Assembly: GCA_002434595.1 (NCBI GenBank)
Contig: DJKK01000345.1
Span: 1-15,679 of the forward strand
Direction of reading: 5' to 3'
Length of the DNA stretch: 15,679 bases
From: Alphaproteobacteria bacterium UBA6544
Lineage (GTDB): Bacteria > Pseudomonadota > Alphaproteobacteria > UBA8366
Part shown: piece by piece, positions 7,855 through 15,226 of the stretch
Layout: the number at the start of each line of letters is the position of its first letter
Position numbering within the stretch: the stretch's first letter is position 1
Notes under the pieces: generated by a model
The model's database searches: none
Told to the model about the DNA's origin: nothing
The model's input: the letters and a program-made list of their open reading frames with translations, nothing else
Translations under genes and position numbers: made by a program

Positions 7855-8682
7855 TCAATCGGTCACGACACCCGCTTCAGCAGCCCGTTCGACAAGAAAA
7901 TCTCGGGCTATATTCATATCATCGAGGCTGCCGAAGGCATTCATATAATGGCCCTTGAAACCCAATCCTTCGATCCGGGCGAACATGTGGCCAAAATCAA
8001 TATTTCCTTCTCCGGGTCTCATATGAACCTCATAATCGCCCGTACAGTCCGCGATACGGACCTCGCCAAGGCGCGACGTATCGAGCCCATCAATGAAACC
8101 GTCGATCCCATCCGGCACGAGGTGGGCGTGATTGACAGTGAATGACCACTTCAGTGCGGGTGAGTCGAGGCGGTCGAAGTAATACTGAGCTTCCTCCACC
8201 GTATGTGCGAGATAATGCACTTCCGCCAGATCCGGCTCCCAATTCATATTTTCGAGATACAGCGTCGCACCTTTGTCTTCCGCATATTTGGCAGCCTTTG
8301 CGATATGTGCCACCGCCGCTTCCATCCGTAACTGTTTGTCGCCGAAATGGTGTCCCGGGTGAACGACCACCCATTCCGCATTCAGCTGCACCGCGACATC
8401 GATATAGGCCGCCAGATAGTCATCGATCGCTTCGGATAAGAATGGCGAATACTCCGCAATGTTCACACCGGAGAGTGTGTGCAGTCCGATATGGATTCCG
8501 CCCGCGTCCGCCGCTTTCAGGATCGACCGGCAGCGCGCTTCATCAAACGCATCCAAGCCGTTCGGTGCGATATCGAGCTGCGCGTCGATATACGTCACGC
8601 TATGTTCAACCGCCCAGGCGACGCCATCCTCCAGCGAAACACGGCGTCCGAGGTCGACACCGATCCTATCCTTGAGCGACAT
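7855..8682 (-). CDS. Sugar phosphate isomerase/epimerase-like TIM-barrel protein
   Basis: This is an intact 275-residue protein of the xylose-isomerase-like / AP endonuclease family 2 fold, a metal-dependent TIM barrel. Candidate metal or active-site residues sit at strand ends: His68 (GLHTLSG), His108 (VVHPGHHFGD), Glu144 (LYLENMNWEP), His185/His187 (VNHAHLV), His220 and Glu225 (VHMRPGEGNIDF). The last motif is typical of the family's C-terminal loop. Members isomerise, epimerise or dehydrate keto-sugars and inositol-like compounds; the substrate here is unknown. The start ATG (8680-8682) has AGAGGAA about 8 bases upstream. It is the last intact gene of a minus-strand series whose two preceding members are broken, so it may now depend on a long message or its own promoter in 8683-8727. 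Confidence 0.9.
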   Translation of the reverse strand: MSLKDRIGVDLGRRVSLEDGVAWAVEHSVTYIDAQLDIAPNGLDAFDEARCRSILKAADAGGIHIGLHTLSGVNIAEYSPFLSEAIDDYLAAYIDVAVQLNAEWVVVHPGHHFGDKQLRMEAAVAHIAKAAKYAEDKGATLYLENMNWEPDLAEVHYLAHTVEEAQYYFDRLDSPALKWSFTVNHAHLVPDGIDGFIDGLDTSRLGEVRIADCTGDYEVHMRPGEGNIDFGHMFARIEGLGFKGHYMNAFGSLDDMNIARDFLVERAAEAGVVTD

Positions 8683-8727
8683 TGCGCTTTTCCTCTCTAT
8701 CCGTACTGCTCTGTCCCTAAATCAATC

Positions 8728-9175
8728 CTAGCTGACATCTAACTCTTTATGAGCTATGAGCCATGGCTGTGATTGGGAGGCATCGAGCAACTCCTGCACA
8801 TCCGAATACTCTAGCACTACTTCGGCGTAGTCGCAGGGCCAGCCCTCGAGTTCAATCCCGTAGGTATAGAAGCGGCACAAAACTCGGGCAAAATGCGTTC
8901 GGTGCTGTAAATCGACTGCCAAATAGGAAGAGTTCGTACGATCCGAAACTGGACCAAGCCCACTCCCAGAGCTGGCAGACACGTCGGATATCATCCCTAA
9001 TCTTGATGGTCATCCGGAAACTTCGGTAGCTTCATTGCGTATTGAATGGCATGGAGGTGCGCAGCGCGCGAAACCCTGAATGCATCTCCGAACACAATCT
9101 GCGCGCCGCCGCTCTCTCTTCACTATCCGTTGGCCGAAATTCCGCCGGCGGGGAATTGCCCCGCAACAAATACTG
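8728..9175 (-). pseudogene. Glutathione S-transferase remnant, mainly C-terminal domain
   Basis: Joined frames on the minus strand give PTDSEERAAARRLCSEMHSG and FRALRTSMPFNT (stop TGA at 9033-9035). Another frame gives IRRVCQLWEWAW and LFLFGSRFTAPNAF. A third gives ARVLCRFYTYGIELEGW, EYSDVQELLDASQSQPWLIA and HKELDVS with a stop at 8728. This order and wording (ARxxxxEMHSGFxALR...MN; LFG...F; APV...RFRTYG; W...A...EPW) is the helical C-terminal domain of a bacterial GST of the maleylacetoacetate-isomerase-like kind. The thioredoxin-fold N-terminal domain with the glutathione-binding site is missing or unreadable, apart from a possible end (LRGNSPPAEF) near 9165. At least two frameshifts make it non-functional. 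Confidence 0.75.
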
Positions 9176-9528
9176 TTATCTCCAATCTATCTCAAACGAT
9201 ACGGCGATCGGCACCTGCAACAATTTCCAACGCCGGCAACGGCCGCGCCGGGTGACAGGTCCGCCGAAATATCTCAAACGCATCAGCGAAGTGCGGAATG
9301 ACCTCCGTATCGTAATCGACCACAAAGATTTTAGAACCAGCCATGCCCGCATGCTCCGGCCTGAATACACACGATTGCCAAGCAATAATCTGTTTGGGGT
9401 CGAGCGAATTGCCGTCTCGACGGGTTGCATATTGGCACTTCCAGCATCACCGTTTTGCCGAAGGCCACCCCATTGCGGCGCACCAATCTCATTTTTCGGC
9501 AGTGGATGAATTGAGTCAGATCGGCCAT
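9176..9528 (-). pseudogene. Probable RidA/YjgF-like protein remnant
   Basis: An ATG at 9526-9528 with CGGAGAG just upstream starts MADLTQFIHCRK, 24 bases after the hydrolase stop. The frame stops at a TAA in the middle. A different frame gives GSKIFVVDYDTEVIPHFADA, FEIFRRTCHPARPLPALEIV and AGADRRIV, and a third ends FEIDWR-stop near 9176. The spacing of the fragments (K-x-F-V-x-D-Y-D, then P-x-F-x-x-A-x-E-x-F, P-A-R, V-E-I-D) resembles the C-terminal half of RidA/YjgF proteins, enamine/imine deaminases. The N-terminal half is not readable as RidA. The family call rests on this pattern only; another small fold is possible. Confidence 0.4.
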
Positions 9529-9552
9529 CTCTCCGCACTTCTTACGACGCAC

Positions 9553-10398
9553 TCAGCCCAGCATGTCAAAGAGCATGTCATTCACGGCATCTGGTGCCTC
9601 ATACATCACCCAGTGACCGGTATCATCGAGCGTCCGGAAATCCATATCGGGTTTATAGGTGCGCAGGATTGCTTCACGCGCCGGAACATCGCCGAGTGAA
9701 TAGACATCTTCGACACCCCAGATGCCATAGAACGCCGCGCTCGAATCCGGCAATGCGCGCAACAGAATGTCACTTTCTGGGATACCCCGTGCCCGTATGC
9801 GCGTACGAGCGGTATTAGCGTCCTGAAGATGCAGCGACAGGTCATCTACCACACGCTCGTCATTGAACATTACCCCAGCAAGGTTGTTGCGGTGTATCTC
9901 ACGTCGCGTCGGCCAATCCATATCACGGGACAACCGCTTCAACGGCCGCTTGTATTCCACCGGCGCGTCAACGCCCATGCCACCAGCACCGATCAGCACG
10001 ACGCGGCGGACACGCCCACGGTGGATCGCCGCCATATGGCCTGCGTGAATGCCACCATAGGAAAACCCGACAATATCATAAACGGCGTCATCGCCGATCA
10101 GCGCGTCGACCCCATCCGCCATGATCTGTGCGCTATCAACGACGAGGTCCTGCAACTCCGGCAATCCCGAGTCGCCGTACCCCGGCATATCTGGAACCAA
10201 AAGCCGAAAGCGCTCTGCAAGCGGTTCAATATTGCGGATGAAATGCGTCCACGAACCGTAGTCGCCATGCAGCAAGAGAATGGCCGGTCCGTTCCCCCAA
10301 CATCGCCATGCAACAGCGCTGTTGGCGCCATCAAAGGGAATATCGACCCGTTCGGCCGTCTTCTCGAGCCGCTGGAGTATATCCTCGGAGTGGCTCAA
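9553..10398 (-). CDS. Alpha/beta-fold hydrolase
   Basis: This is an intact 281-residue single-domain alpha/beta hydrolase, cytoplasmic as no signal peptide is seen. The oxyanion region is LLLHGDYGSW (41-50), followed by the VPDMPGYGDSG strand. The nucleophile elbow is GFSYGG with Ser113, the acid is probably Asp231 (WGVEDVY), and the base is His262 (DTGHW). Such enzymes cleave esters, C-C bonds of meta-cleavage products, or haloalkanes; the substrate cannot be read. The start is a TTG (10396-10398) overlapping the DUF1330 stop as TTGA. No in-frame ATG lies within the first 90 codons, so the coupled TTG is the best choice and translation probably depends on the upstream gene. The right-to-left order with DUF1330, RidA-like and GST members suggests one catabolic operon. 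Confidence 0.9.
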   Translation of the reverse strand: MSHSEDILQRLEKTAERVDIPFDGANSAVAWRCWGNGPAILLLHGDYGSWTHFIRNIEPLAERFRLLVPDMPGYGDSGLPELQDLVVDSAQIMADGVDALIGDDAVYDIVGFSYGGIHAGHMAAIHRGRVRRVVLIGAGGMGVDAPVEYKRPLKRLSRDMDWPTRREIHRNNLAGVMFNDERVVDDLSLHLQDANTARTRIRARGIPESDILLRALPDSSAAFYGIWGVEDVYSLGDVPAREAILRTYKPDMDFRTLDDTGHWVMYEAPDAVNDMLFDMLG

Positions 10399-10682
10399 TA
10401 TCCTTCGACGAAGACCATGTTGCCGATCGAATTGTCTGTCCGGTCCTTAATAATATTCTGGTAGTCGGCTGAGTTGTACCACTTCTTCAAGGTGATCATA
10501 TTCGGAAACTCGAGAATGACCATGCGCTTTGGCGTCCAATCACCCTCCATGGGCTCGACTTCGCCACCACGCACCATGTATTTGCCTCCATGCTTTTCAA
10601 TCGTGGCCGGGACTGCTTCCTGATATTTCTTAAAGCCTTCAGGATCGGTCACGTCGATATCGGCGATGAGATAGGCTGGCAT
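10395..10682 (-). CDS. DUF1330 family protein
   Basis: This is a 95-residue dimeric alpha/beta-barrel (ferredoxin-like) protein. It starts MPAYLIADIDVTDPEGFKKY and continues YMVRGGEVEPMEGDWTPKR, the full DUF1330 pattern. The ATG at 10680-10682 was preferred over the longer same-frame extension to 10715 because GGGAG lies 6 bases before it and the family always begins near this point. The biochemical function of DUF1330 is not established; members often sit in catabolic operons, as here beside an alpha/beta hydrolase. It is the first gene of the minus-strand series and diverges from a GST across 118 bp. Confidence 0.92.
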   Translation of the reverse strand: MPAYLIADIDVTDPEGFKKYQEAVPATIEKHGGKYMVRGGEVEPMEGDWTPKRMVILEFPNMITLKKWYNSADYQNIIKDRTDNSIGNMVFVEGY

Positions 10683-10800
10683 ATCTGCTCCCCACGTCCT
10701 TCGGTTTGCCAACATACGAGATGGAGTCTAGCATTCCGGCCAAAATTGCAAGCCTACGTTCGCCTAACGAAGGTAAGTCGCCTTCCTTAAAGGAATACAG
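10683..10800. promoter_or_regulatory. Divergent control region with inverted repeats
   Basis: These 118 bp separate the DUF1330 operon (minus) from the GST gene (plus) and should carry both promoters. An imperfect inverted repeat, CCTACGTT-CGCCT-AACGAAGG (10753-10773, 7 of 8 paired), lies in the middle and could be an operator. On the minus strand a TTGCAA / TGCTAGACT pair is a weak promoter candidate with a short spacer. No known regulator gene is adjacent. Confidence 0.35.
10783..10795 (+). promoter_or_regulatory. Palindrome covering the GST ribosome-binding site
   Basis: TTCCTTAAAGGAA is a perfect 13-bp palindrome whose right arm is the AAAGGA Shine-Dalgarno of the GST gene, 6 bases before its ATG. 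In RNA the arms could pair only weakly with a one-base centre, so a DNA dyad is as likely as an RNA hairpin. Confidence 0.35.
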
Positions 10801-11436
10801 ATGACCCTCGATCTTTACGCTTGGAATTCGTCAAACGGCCGAAAAATCTCGATTATGCTCGAGGAACTCGGCGTCGATTACAACATTCACCTGATCAATA
10901 TCGGCAAGGATGAACAGTTCGCACCCAATTTTCTAAAAATCAGCCCAAACAATCGTATTCCCGCGATCGTCGATAGCGACGGCCCGGGTGGCGGCAGATA
11001 CTCGATGTTCGAATCCGGTGCTATCCTGCTCTATCTCGCGGACAAGTTCGGCAAGTTCAATCCGACGGATGAACGAAAGCGATATGAAACGCTGGTCTGG
11101 CTGATGTGGCAGATGGGCGGTATCGGCCCAATGTTCGGCCAGGTCCACCACTTCGAACGCGCCGCAAAGGAAGACATTCCCTATGGGAAGAAGCGTTATG
11201 GAAATGAAGCTCGGCGCCTCTATCGCGTGATGGACGGACGCCTTGGCGAATCCACATATCTTGGCTGTGACGAATACACAATTGCCGATATCGCGACCTA
11301 TCCTTGGGTGGCACGCTACGACTGGCAAAACGTAGACCTCGCCGATTTTCCAAACGTGAAGCGCTGGTTCGATGAGCTGAGCGCTCGCCCCGCAGTCGAC
11401 AAGGGGATGAACGTCCTTGCACAGCCACAGTCCTAA
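10801..11436 (+). CDS. Glutathione S-transferase, YfcG/YghU-like (Nu class)
   Basis: This is an intact 211-residue GST with an N-terminal thioredoxin fold (about 1-82) and a helical C-terminal domain (about 90-205). The start LYAWNSSNGRKISIMLEELG places polar residues where YfcG-type enzymes use Thr/Asn for glutathione rather than a catalytic Tyr/Cys. SPNNRIPAIVD (48-58, cis-Pro54) and FESGAILLYLA (70-80, Glu71-Ser72 bind the gamma-glutamyl part) are the glutathione site. WQMGGIGPMFGQVHHF is typical of the YfcG/YghU/Ure2p-like group, which have disulfide-bond reductase activity. AAAGGA before ATG 10801 supports the start. It is divergent from DUF1330 and followed by a broken RidA gene on the same strand. 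Confidence 0.94.
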   Translation: MTLDLYAWNSSNGRKISIMLEELGVDYNIHLINIGKDEQFAPNFLKISPNNRIPAIVDSDGPGGGRYSMFESGAILLYLADKFGKFNPTDERKRYETLVWLMWQMGGIGPMFGQVHHFERAAKEDIPYGKKRYGNEARRLYRVMDGRLGESTYLGCDEYTIADIATYPWVARYDWQNVDLADFPNVKRWFDELSARPAVDKGMNVLAQPQS

Positions 11437-11506
11437 TAATCCGCCGTGATGAGCCGTCTCGAAACTCTGCACTACCCGAGTCCGAACCGCACCGCGGTCG
11501 TCCAAG

Positions 11507-11782
11507 TTGGCCCGAGCCGTCATGCTGATGATCTTGGCTTCGCTGAAAGATTTCACTAGTGATCTGGACCGGGTGAAACGGATGGTGAGGCTTTTCGGCA
11601 TGGTGAACGGCGGTCCTGACTTCCGGGACTATCCAAAGGTCATCGACGGTGCCTCCGACTTTGTCTGCGAACTATGGGGACCCGAGTTCGGCCAGCACGC
11701 CCGCACCGCCATCGGTGCCGGCGGCTTGCCGCACGACATCGTCGTTGAGATCAACGGTGAGTTCGAAATCGTCGACGGCTGA
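11507..11782 (+). pseudogene. RidA family protein lacking its N-terminal third
   Basis: A frame from 11507 reads ARAVMLMILASLKDF, LDRVKRMVRLFGMVNGGPDF, DYPKVIDGASDFVCELWG and HARTAIGAGGLPHDIVVEIN, then a stop at 11780-11782. This is the second two-thirds of a RidA/YjgF protein of about 155 residues; the family converts reactive enamines/imines to keto acids and ammonia. The Arg of HARTAIG matches the catalytic Arg (Arg105 in E. coli RidA numbering). The last strand reads VVEINGEFEI where VEVEAI is usual. About 55 N-terminal residues (the region with V-x-SGQ) are absent. Only 70 bp separate this from the GST stop and none of it resembles that part, so a deletion is likely. The frame opens only with a TTG lacking a ribosome-binding site. 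A shortened expressed protein cannot be ruled out. Confidence 0.65.
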
Positions 11783-11798
11783 AGGATCGTGCCACCGC

Positions 11799-11810
11799 CC
11801 GAACGTTCGG
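11799..11810. terminator. 12-bp palindrome between convergent genes, weak terminator candidate
   Basis: CCGAACGTTCGG is a perfect palindrome immediately after the gloB stop and 17 bp after the convergent RidA stop. There is no T-tract longer than two bases on either side, so intrinsic termination would be poor. Position between convergent ends is the main argument. Confidence 0.3.
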
Positions 11811-12578
11811 TTAAAAGTTGTCTTTGCGATTTCTGGTTTCGGCGAACACTGCGACGAGGTCGGCCCCATTAAGGCCGATCGTCGACTGAAGGTTTTCGCT
11901 CATCGGACGCACGAACGGGTTTGTCGCGCGTTCCAAACCAATAGTTGTCGGCACAGTCGGCAAACCCTGTGCACGCAGGTCATCAATTTCCTTACTACGC
12001 GCCACCAGACTCTCGTTTCCAGGCTCGACCGAAAGGGCGAACTGCGCATTTGCCTGCGTGTACTCGTGGCCGCAATAAACGACCGTTTCATCGGGCAGTG
12101 CCATGAGCTTCTGCAGACTGGTCCACATCATCTCCGGCGTTCCTTCGAACAAGCGTCCACATCCGAGCGCAAACAGCGTATCCCCTACGAATGCGATGCA
12201 TTCGCTCTCAAAATAATAGGCGATATGTCCCGTCGTATGGCCGGGCACCTCGAACACTTTTGCCTGCAATGATCCGAATTCATAAAGGTCTCCGTCGGAG
12301 ACCTTCACTTCAATCCCCGGAATACGCTCGGCATCGTTTGCAGCCCCGACAATGGTGCATCCCCAACGTTCCTTGAGTTCCAGATTGGCACCCGTATGAT
12401 CGCCATGGTGATGGGTGTTCAGGATATGGGTGAGACGCCAGCCCTTCTCTTTCAACCCGGCGTTCGTAGCGCCGGCATCGGGTGTGTCTATGCACGCAGT
12501 GACGCCGGCATCGGGATCATGCGCCAGAAATCCGTAGTTGTCTGAACGACAAGGGAATTGATGAACTTGCAGCGCCAT
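11811..12578 (-). CDS. gloB: Hydroxyacylglutathione hydrolase (glyoxalase II)
   Basis: This is an intact 255-residue glyoxalase II, the second step of methylglyoxal detoxification: S-lactoylglutathione to glutathione plus lactate. It is a metallo-beta-lactamase fold with the dinuclear site THHHGDH (55-61), His114 (VPGHTTGH), Asp133 (VGDTLF) and His171 (CGHEYT). The C-terminal part ends with NPFVRP (220-225), as in bacterial GloB. The frame is open further upstream to 12683, but MALQVHQFPCRSDNYGFLAHD is the family start and GGAG precedes this ATG (12576-12578) by about 11 bases. It lies 101 bp downstream of the amidohydrolase stop on the same strand and may be cotranscribed. Glutathione-dependent neighbours (two GST genes) fit. 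Confidence 0.95.
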   Translation of the reverse strand: MALQVHQFPCRSDNYGFLAHDPDAGVTACIDTPDAGATNAGLKEKGWRLTHILNTHHHGDHTGANLELKERWGCTIVGAANDAERIPGIEVKVSDGDLYEFGSLQAKVFEVPGHTTGHIAYYFESECIAFVGDTLFALGCGRLFEGTPEMMWTSLQKLMALPDETVVYCGHEYTQANAQFALSVEPGNESLVARSKEIDDLRAQGLPTVPTTIGLERATNPFVRPMSENLQSTIGLNGADLVAVFAETRNRKDNF

Positions 12579-12679
12579 GCTCCGAATCTCCAAAAGTTTG
12601 TCGCGTCGCTCTAATTCTTCGCGATAGACGTAGCGAAAGACGAAGGGATTGGCGAGTCCTAAGGGAGCGACATCCCCAA

Positions 12680-14047
12680 TCAAGCGTCAATCGAGAGCGT
12701 TGGACGAAGAAAGCGTTCCTTGCCCCCCGCAGCATTCTTCACCGCCGCGCCGTCCCAGATCAGTTCGCCCCGAGAATAGGTAGCCGCGACCCTAACATTG
12801 AACCGGCGACCAGCAAACGAACTCCATGGGACCGCCGAAAGACTGTTGGATGGGTCGAACTCGTACTGCTCTTTCTTAAGGACGACGATATCAGCGTGAT
12901 GACCAGGTGCAAGACGCCCCTTGCGATCGCCTATCAGGAAATGGTCCGCCGGTCCGTCACAGAGCATCTGAACAGCCATCCGCGGGCCGATCCCATGTTC
13001 CTCACAACCCGTCCAAAACGCCGCTAACAAGGTCTCCAGACCCGGACCACCCGACGTGTTTTTGAAGATGTTCGGGTCGTTCTTCCGATCCAGCCCCCAA
13101 CTCACATGATCCGACGAGACGAAAGTACAGCGCCCCGCCACAACGTGCTGCCACAGCAATTCAGTTTCCGCCTTCGGGCGCATCGGTGGGTAATGTTTGA
13201 CCTTGGCGCCCAGCTTTTCGGCGTGTTCTTCGTGATTGATCATCAGGTATTGCACACATGTCTCGATCGATGCTGCATGACCCGCGGCGCGGTACATCTC
13301 ACAGATCTCGAAGCCGCGGCTCGTGGAGCAGTGCACGACATGACCTCGCGCCCCCGTACGGGCTCCCAACTCGTAGACTATTACCGTCGCCAAATCTTCG
13401 ATCAGCGGCGTATGAGCCCGTGCAAAGGCATCCCAACCAGTATCGCCAGCGTCCGTCATTCGCGCGATGTTACGCCGCGTCATTTCCTGCATTTGATTGT
13501 GTACGCCGCACGCGAGCCCCGCTCCTCCGATAACCTTGAACGCGGCCTCAAGGTCATCTTCCATAATACGAGGGAATCGGCCCGGCGCAGCCTCGAAAGT
13601 CGAAAACTTGAAGGCCGCCGCGCCCGCTTCGATCAGGCCTGGGATTTCGGACGTACCATCTTCCTCACCAATGGTCGCGTGTAGTGCTACGTCTACATGG
13701 CATTCGCGTTTGATCTCGTCAGCCTTCCGTTCAAATTCCTCACGTGTCGAGATTGCCTTTGGATCGTCATACGGCATATCCACCATGACAGTGACACCGC
13801 CAGCTGCCGCCGCGCGGGACGCTCTGCCCAATCCTTCCTGATTTAGCTGGCTGGCTGCATGGGTTTGCCCGTCGACGACACCCGGAATGACCCAGCACCC
13901 ACGAAAATCCTGTGTTTCTGCAGCAGATGGAGGTGCACCCTCCCCGACGGCTTCGATGAGCTCGTCGCTGACGGCAACGTAACCGTCAAAAATCACCCCG
14001 TCGGGTGTGACAACGTCACCAAGAATTACCAGATCGGCATCGCTCAT
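12680..14047 (-). CDS. Dihydroorotase/hydantoinase-like cyclic amidohydrolase
   Basis: This is an intact 455-residue amidohydrolase of the dihydroorotase/allantoinase/dihydropyrimidinase branch, enzymes that open cyclic amides. It has a small beta-sandwich (1-50 and 385-440) around a TIM barrel. Metal-site positions: Asp59 and His63 (VIPGVVDGQTHA), Lys147 (AAFKFSTFE, the carboxylated Lys), His183 (GVHNQ), His239 (HVVHCST) and Asp313 (SSDH). The usual HxH reads Q61-T-H63, so the first His is Gln. I recall a subgroup with VDGQxHA that shares this, which argues for a real variant and not decay. The ATG (14045-14047) has AGGAGA 7 bases before it. The substrate is unknown; hydantoins or dihydropyrimidines are the nearest guesses. 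Confidence 0.9.
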   Translation of the reverse strand: MSDADLVILGDVVTPDGVIFDGYVAVSDELIEAVGEGAPPSAAETQDFRGCWVIPGVVDGQTHAASQLNQEGLGRASRAAAAGGVTVMVDMPYDDPKAISTREEFERKADEIKRECHVDVALHATIGEEDGTSEIPGLIEAGAAAFKFSTFEAAPGRFPRIMEDDLEAAFKVIGGAGLACGVHNQMQEMTRRNIARMTDAGDTGWDAFARAHTPLIEDLATVIVYELGARTGARGHVVHCSTSRGFEICEMYRAAGHAASIETCVQYLMINHEEHAEKLGAKVKHYPPMRPKAETELLWQHVVAGRCTFVSSDHVSWGLDRKNDPNIFKNTSGGPGLETLLAAFWTGCEEHGIGPRMAVQMLCDGPADHFLIGDRKGRLAPGHHADIVVLKKEQYEFDPSNSLSAVPWSSFAGRRFNVRVAATYSRGELIWDGAAVKNAAGGKERFLRPTLSIDA

Positions 14048-14140
14048 CTTTGTCTCCTACTCCTCGCGACACGAAACTGGGCTACCAAGCCAAAACACTG
14101 TTGACTTGGCAACACAGAACAGTCCGTCTTGGGCAATCTG

Positions 14141-15226
14141 CTACCCCCCCTGCTCAGCGCAGATCCACGTCTCGAAATACCTTTCCAGGGTGTCGCGTTC
14201 TATATGACGCGTGATAAAAACGAGGCGTGTGCGTTCATCCGCATCCGGCCAAGCTTCCAGATAAATCGGATCATGGAACACGTGCTGGACACCGTGGATA
14301 ACAAGCGGATGTCCTGGCCGCTCCGCGGTATCTACGACACCCTTGAGGCGAAGCAAATTCTCGCCTTGGGTCCGTGTCAGCGCTTCAAGCGCGCTACAGA
14401 AGGCTTCGGCGGGCAGCGGCTTATCGAACGTCAGCACAAATGATCGAATATCAGTACCGTGCCGCGTCACGTCATGAGTATCCTGACCAAGACAGTGAGA
14501 ATGATCGTGATGGTGGTGCGCATGAGCATGATGATCACTGCCGTCCTGTTCGGCTTCGACGTTCAACCATTTACGGACATCTATGGTTTTGGTCTCGGGA
14601 TCGTAAAGTGATGTGTCGAATAGACGGTCCAGGTCAAATTCCAGGCCATGCCTTTCGAGGATCGGCGCTGACGGATTGAGGGTCCGGAGCTTTGCGATCA
14701 ACTGCATCACGCCTTTGCCAACGGCGGCCCTCTCTACCAAGTCCGTCTTAGTGATGACGAGGCGATCAGCGACTGCAGCCTGCTTCACACATTCCACGTG
14801 TGCGTCCAGCGTGCCTGAGCCGTTAATCGCGTCTATCGTCGCAACAATTCCACCCAGCATATAGCGCCGTTCCAGAGAAGGATCGCTCATCAGCGTATGG
14901 ATGACCGGGGCTGGATCGGCGAGACCCGTGGACTCAACGATCAAGCGCCTGAATGCGGGAATCTCGCCCTTATCTCGCCGTTCAAAGAGCACCAAGAGCG
15001 TTTCCCTAATATCGCCCCGTATCGTGCAGCAAAGGCAACCGGATGTCATTTCGACGATCTGGTCATCGGCGTGTTCGACCAAGAAACCATCGAGGCCGAC
15101 CTCACCAAATTCGTTCACGACAACTGCAGTATCTCCAAACCCGGGTTCGGTTAAGATTTGCGTCAAGAGGCTCGATTTCCCGCTGCCAAGAAAGCCGGTC
15201 AGTAACGTAACGGGTATATAATCCAT
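14141..15226 (-). CDS. COG0523 (CobW/ZNG1-type) metallochaperone GTPase
   Basis: This is an intact 361-residue G3E-family GTPase, thought to deliver zinc or another metal to client enzymes. Walker A is GFLGSGKSS (11-19), the COG0523 metal motif is CLCC (64-67), ESTGLADP follows (98-105), and the base-recognition motif is TKTD (159-162). A histidine-rich stretch at 231-244 (DHHAHAHHHHDHSH) joins the GTPase domain to the CobW C-terminal domain (260-361). The ATG at 15224-15226 was chosen because the family begins MxxIPVTLLTGFLGSGK. The TTG at 15269-15271 would add 15 residues unlike the family. No good ribosome-binding site is seen. Zur-like palindromes upstream suggest expression under zinc shortage; this fits the zinc-linked COG0523 subfamilies and speaks against a cobalamin CobW, as no cobalamin genes are near. 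Confidence 0.93.
   Translation of the reverse strand: MDYIPVTLLTGFLGSGKSSLLTQILTEPGFGDTAVVVNEFGEVGLDGFLVEHADDQIVEMTSGCLCCTIRGDIRETLLVLFERRDKGEIPAFRRLIVESTGLADPAPVIHTLMSDPSLERRYMLGGIVATIDAINGSGTLDAHVECVKQAAVADRLVITKTDLVERAAVGKGVMQLIAKLRTLNPSAPILERHGLEFDLDRLFDTSLYDPETKTIDVRKWLNVEAEQDGSDHHAHAHHHHDHSHCLGQDTHDVTRHGTDIRSFVLTFDKPLPAEAFCSALEALTRTQGENLLRLKGVVDTAERPGHPLVIHGVQHVFHDPIYLEAWPDADERTRLVFITRHIERDTLERYFETWICAEQGG

Noticed and set aside
8142..8675. Plus-strand open frame of 177 codons opposite the TIM-barrel gene
   Set aside because: Its proline/arginine-rich composition is typical of an antisense shadow, and the minus-strand gene has a ribosome-binding site and active-site motifs.
9148..9164. 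GCGGGG-AATTG-CCCCGC hairpin as a terminator
   Set aside because: It has no T-tract on either side and lies within the GST remnant reading, so chance within G/C-rich coding sequence is enough.
11649..12272. Plus-strand open frame of 207 codons opposite gloB
   Set aside because: Glyoxalase II with its full metal site occupies the other strand; this frame reads as a Cys/Arg-rich shadow.
12579..12683. A longer glyoxalase II starting at 12683
   Set aside because: The extra 35 residues do not match the family and would overlap the amidohydrolase end; the ATG at 12578 gives the usual 255 residues.
13106..13684. Plus-strand open frame of 192 codons opposite the amidohydrolase
   Set aside because: The minus-strand amidohydrolase has all barrel motifs there; the plus frame shows none.
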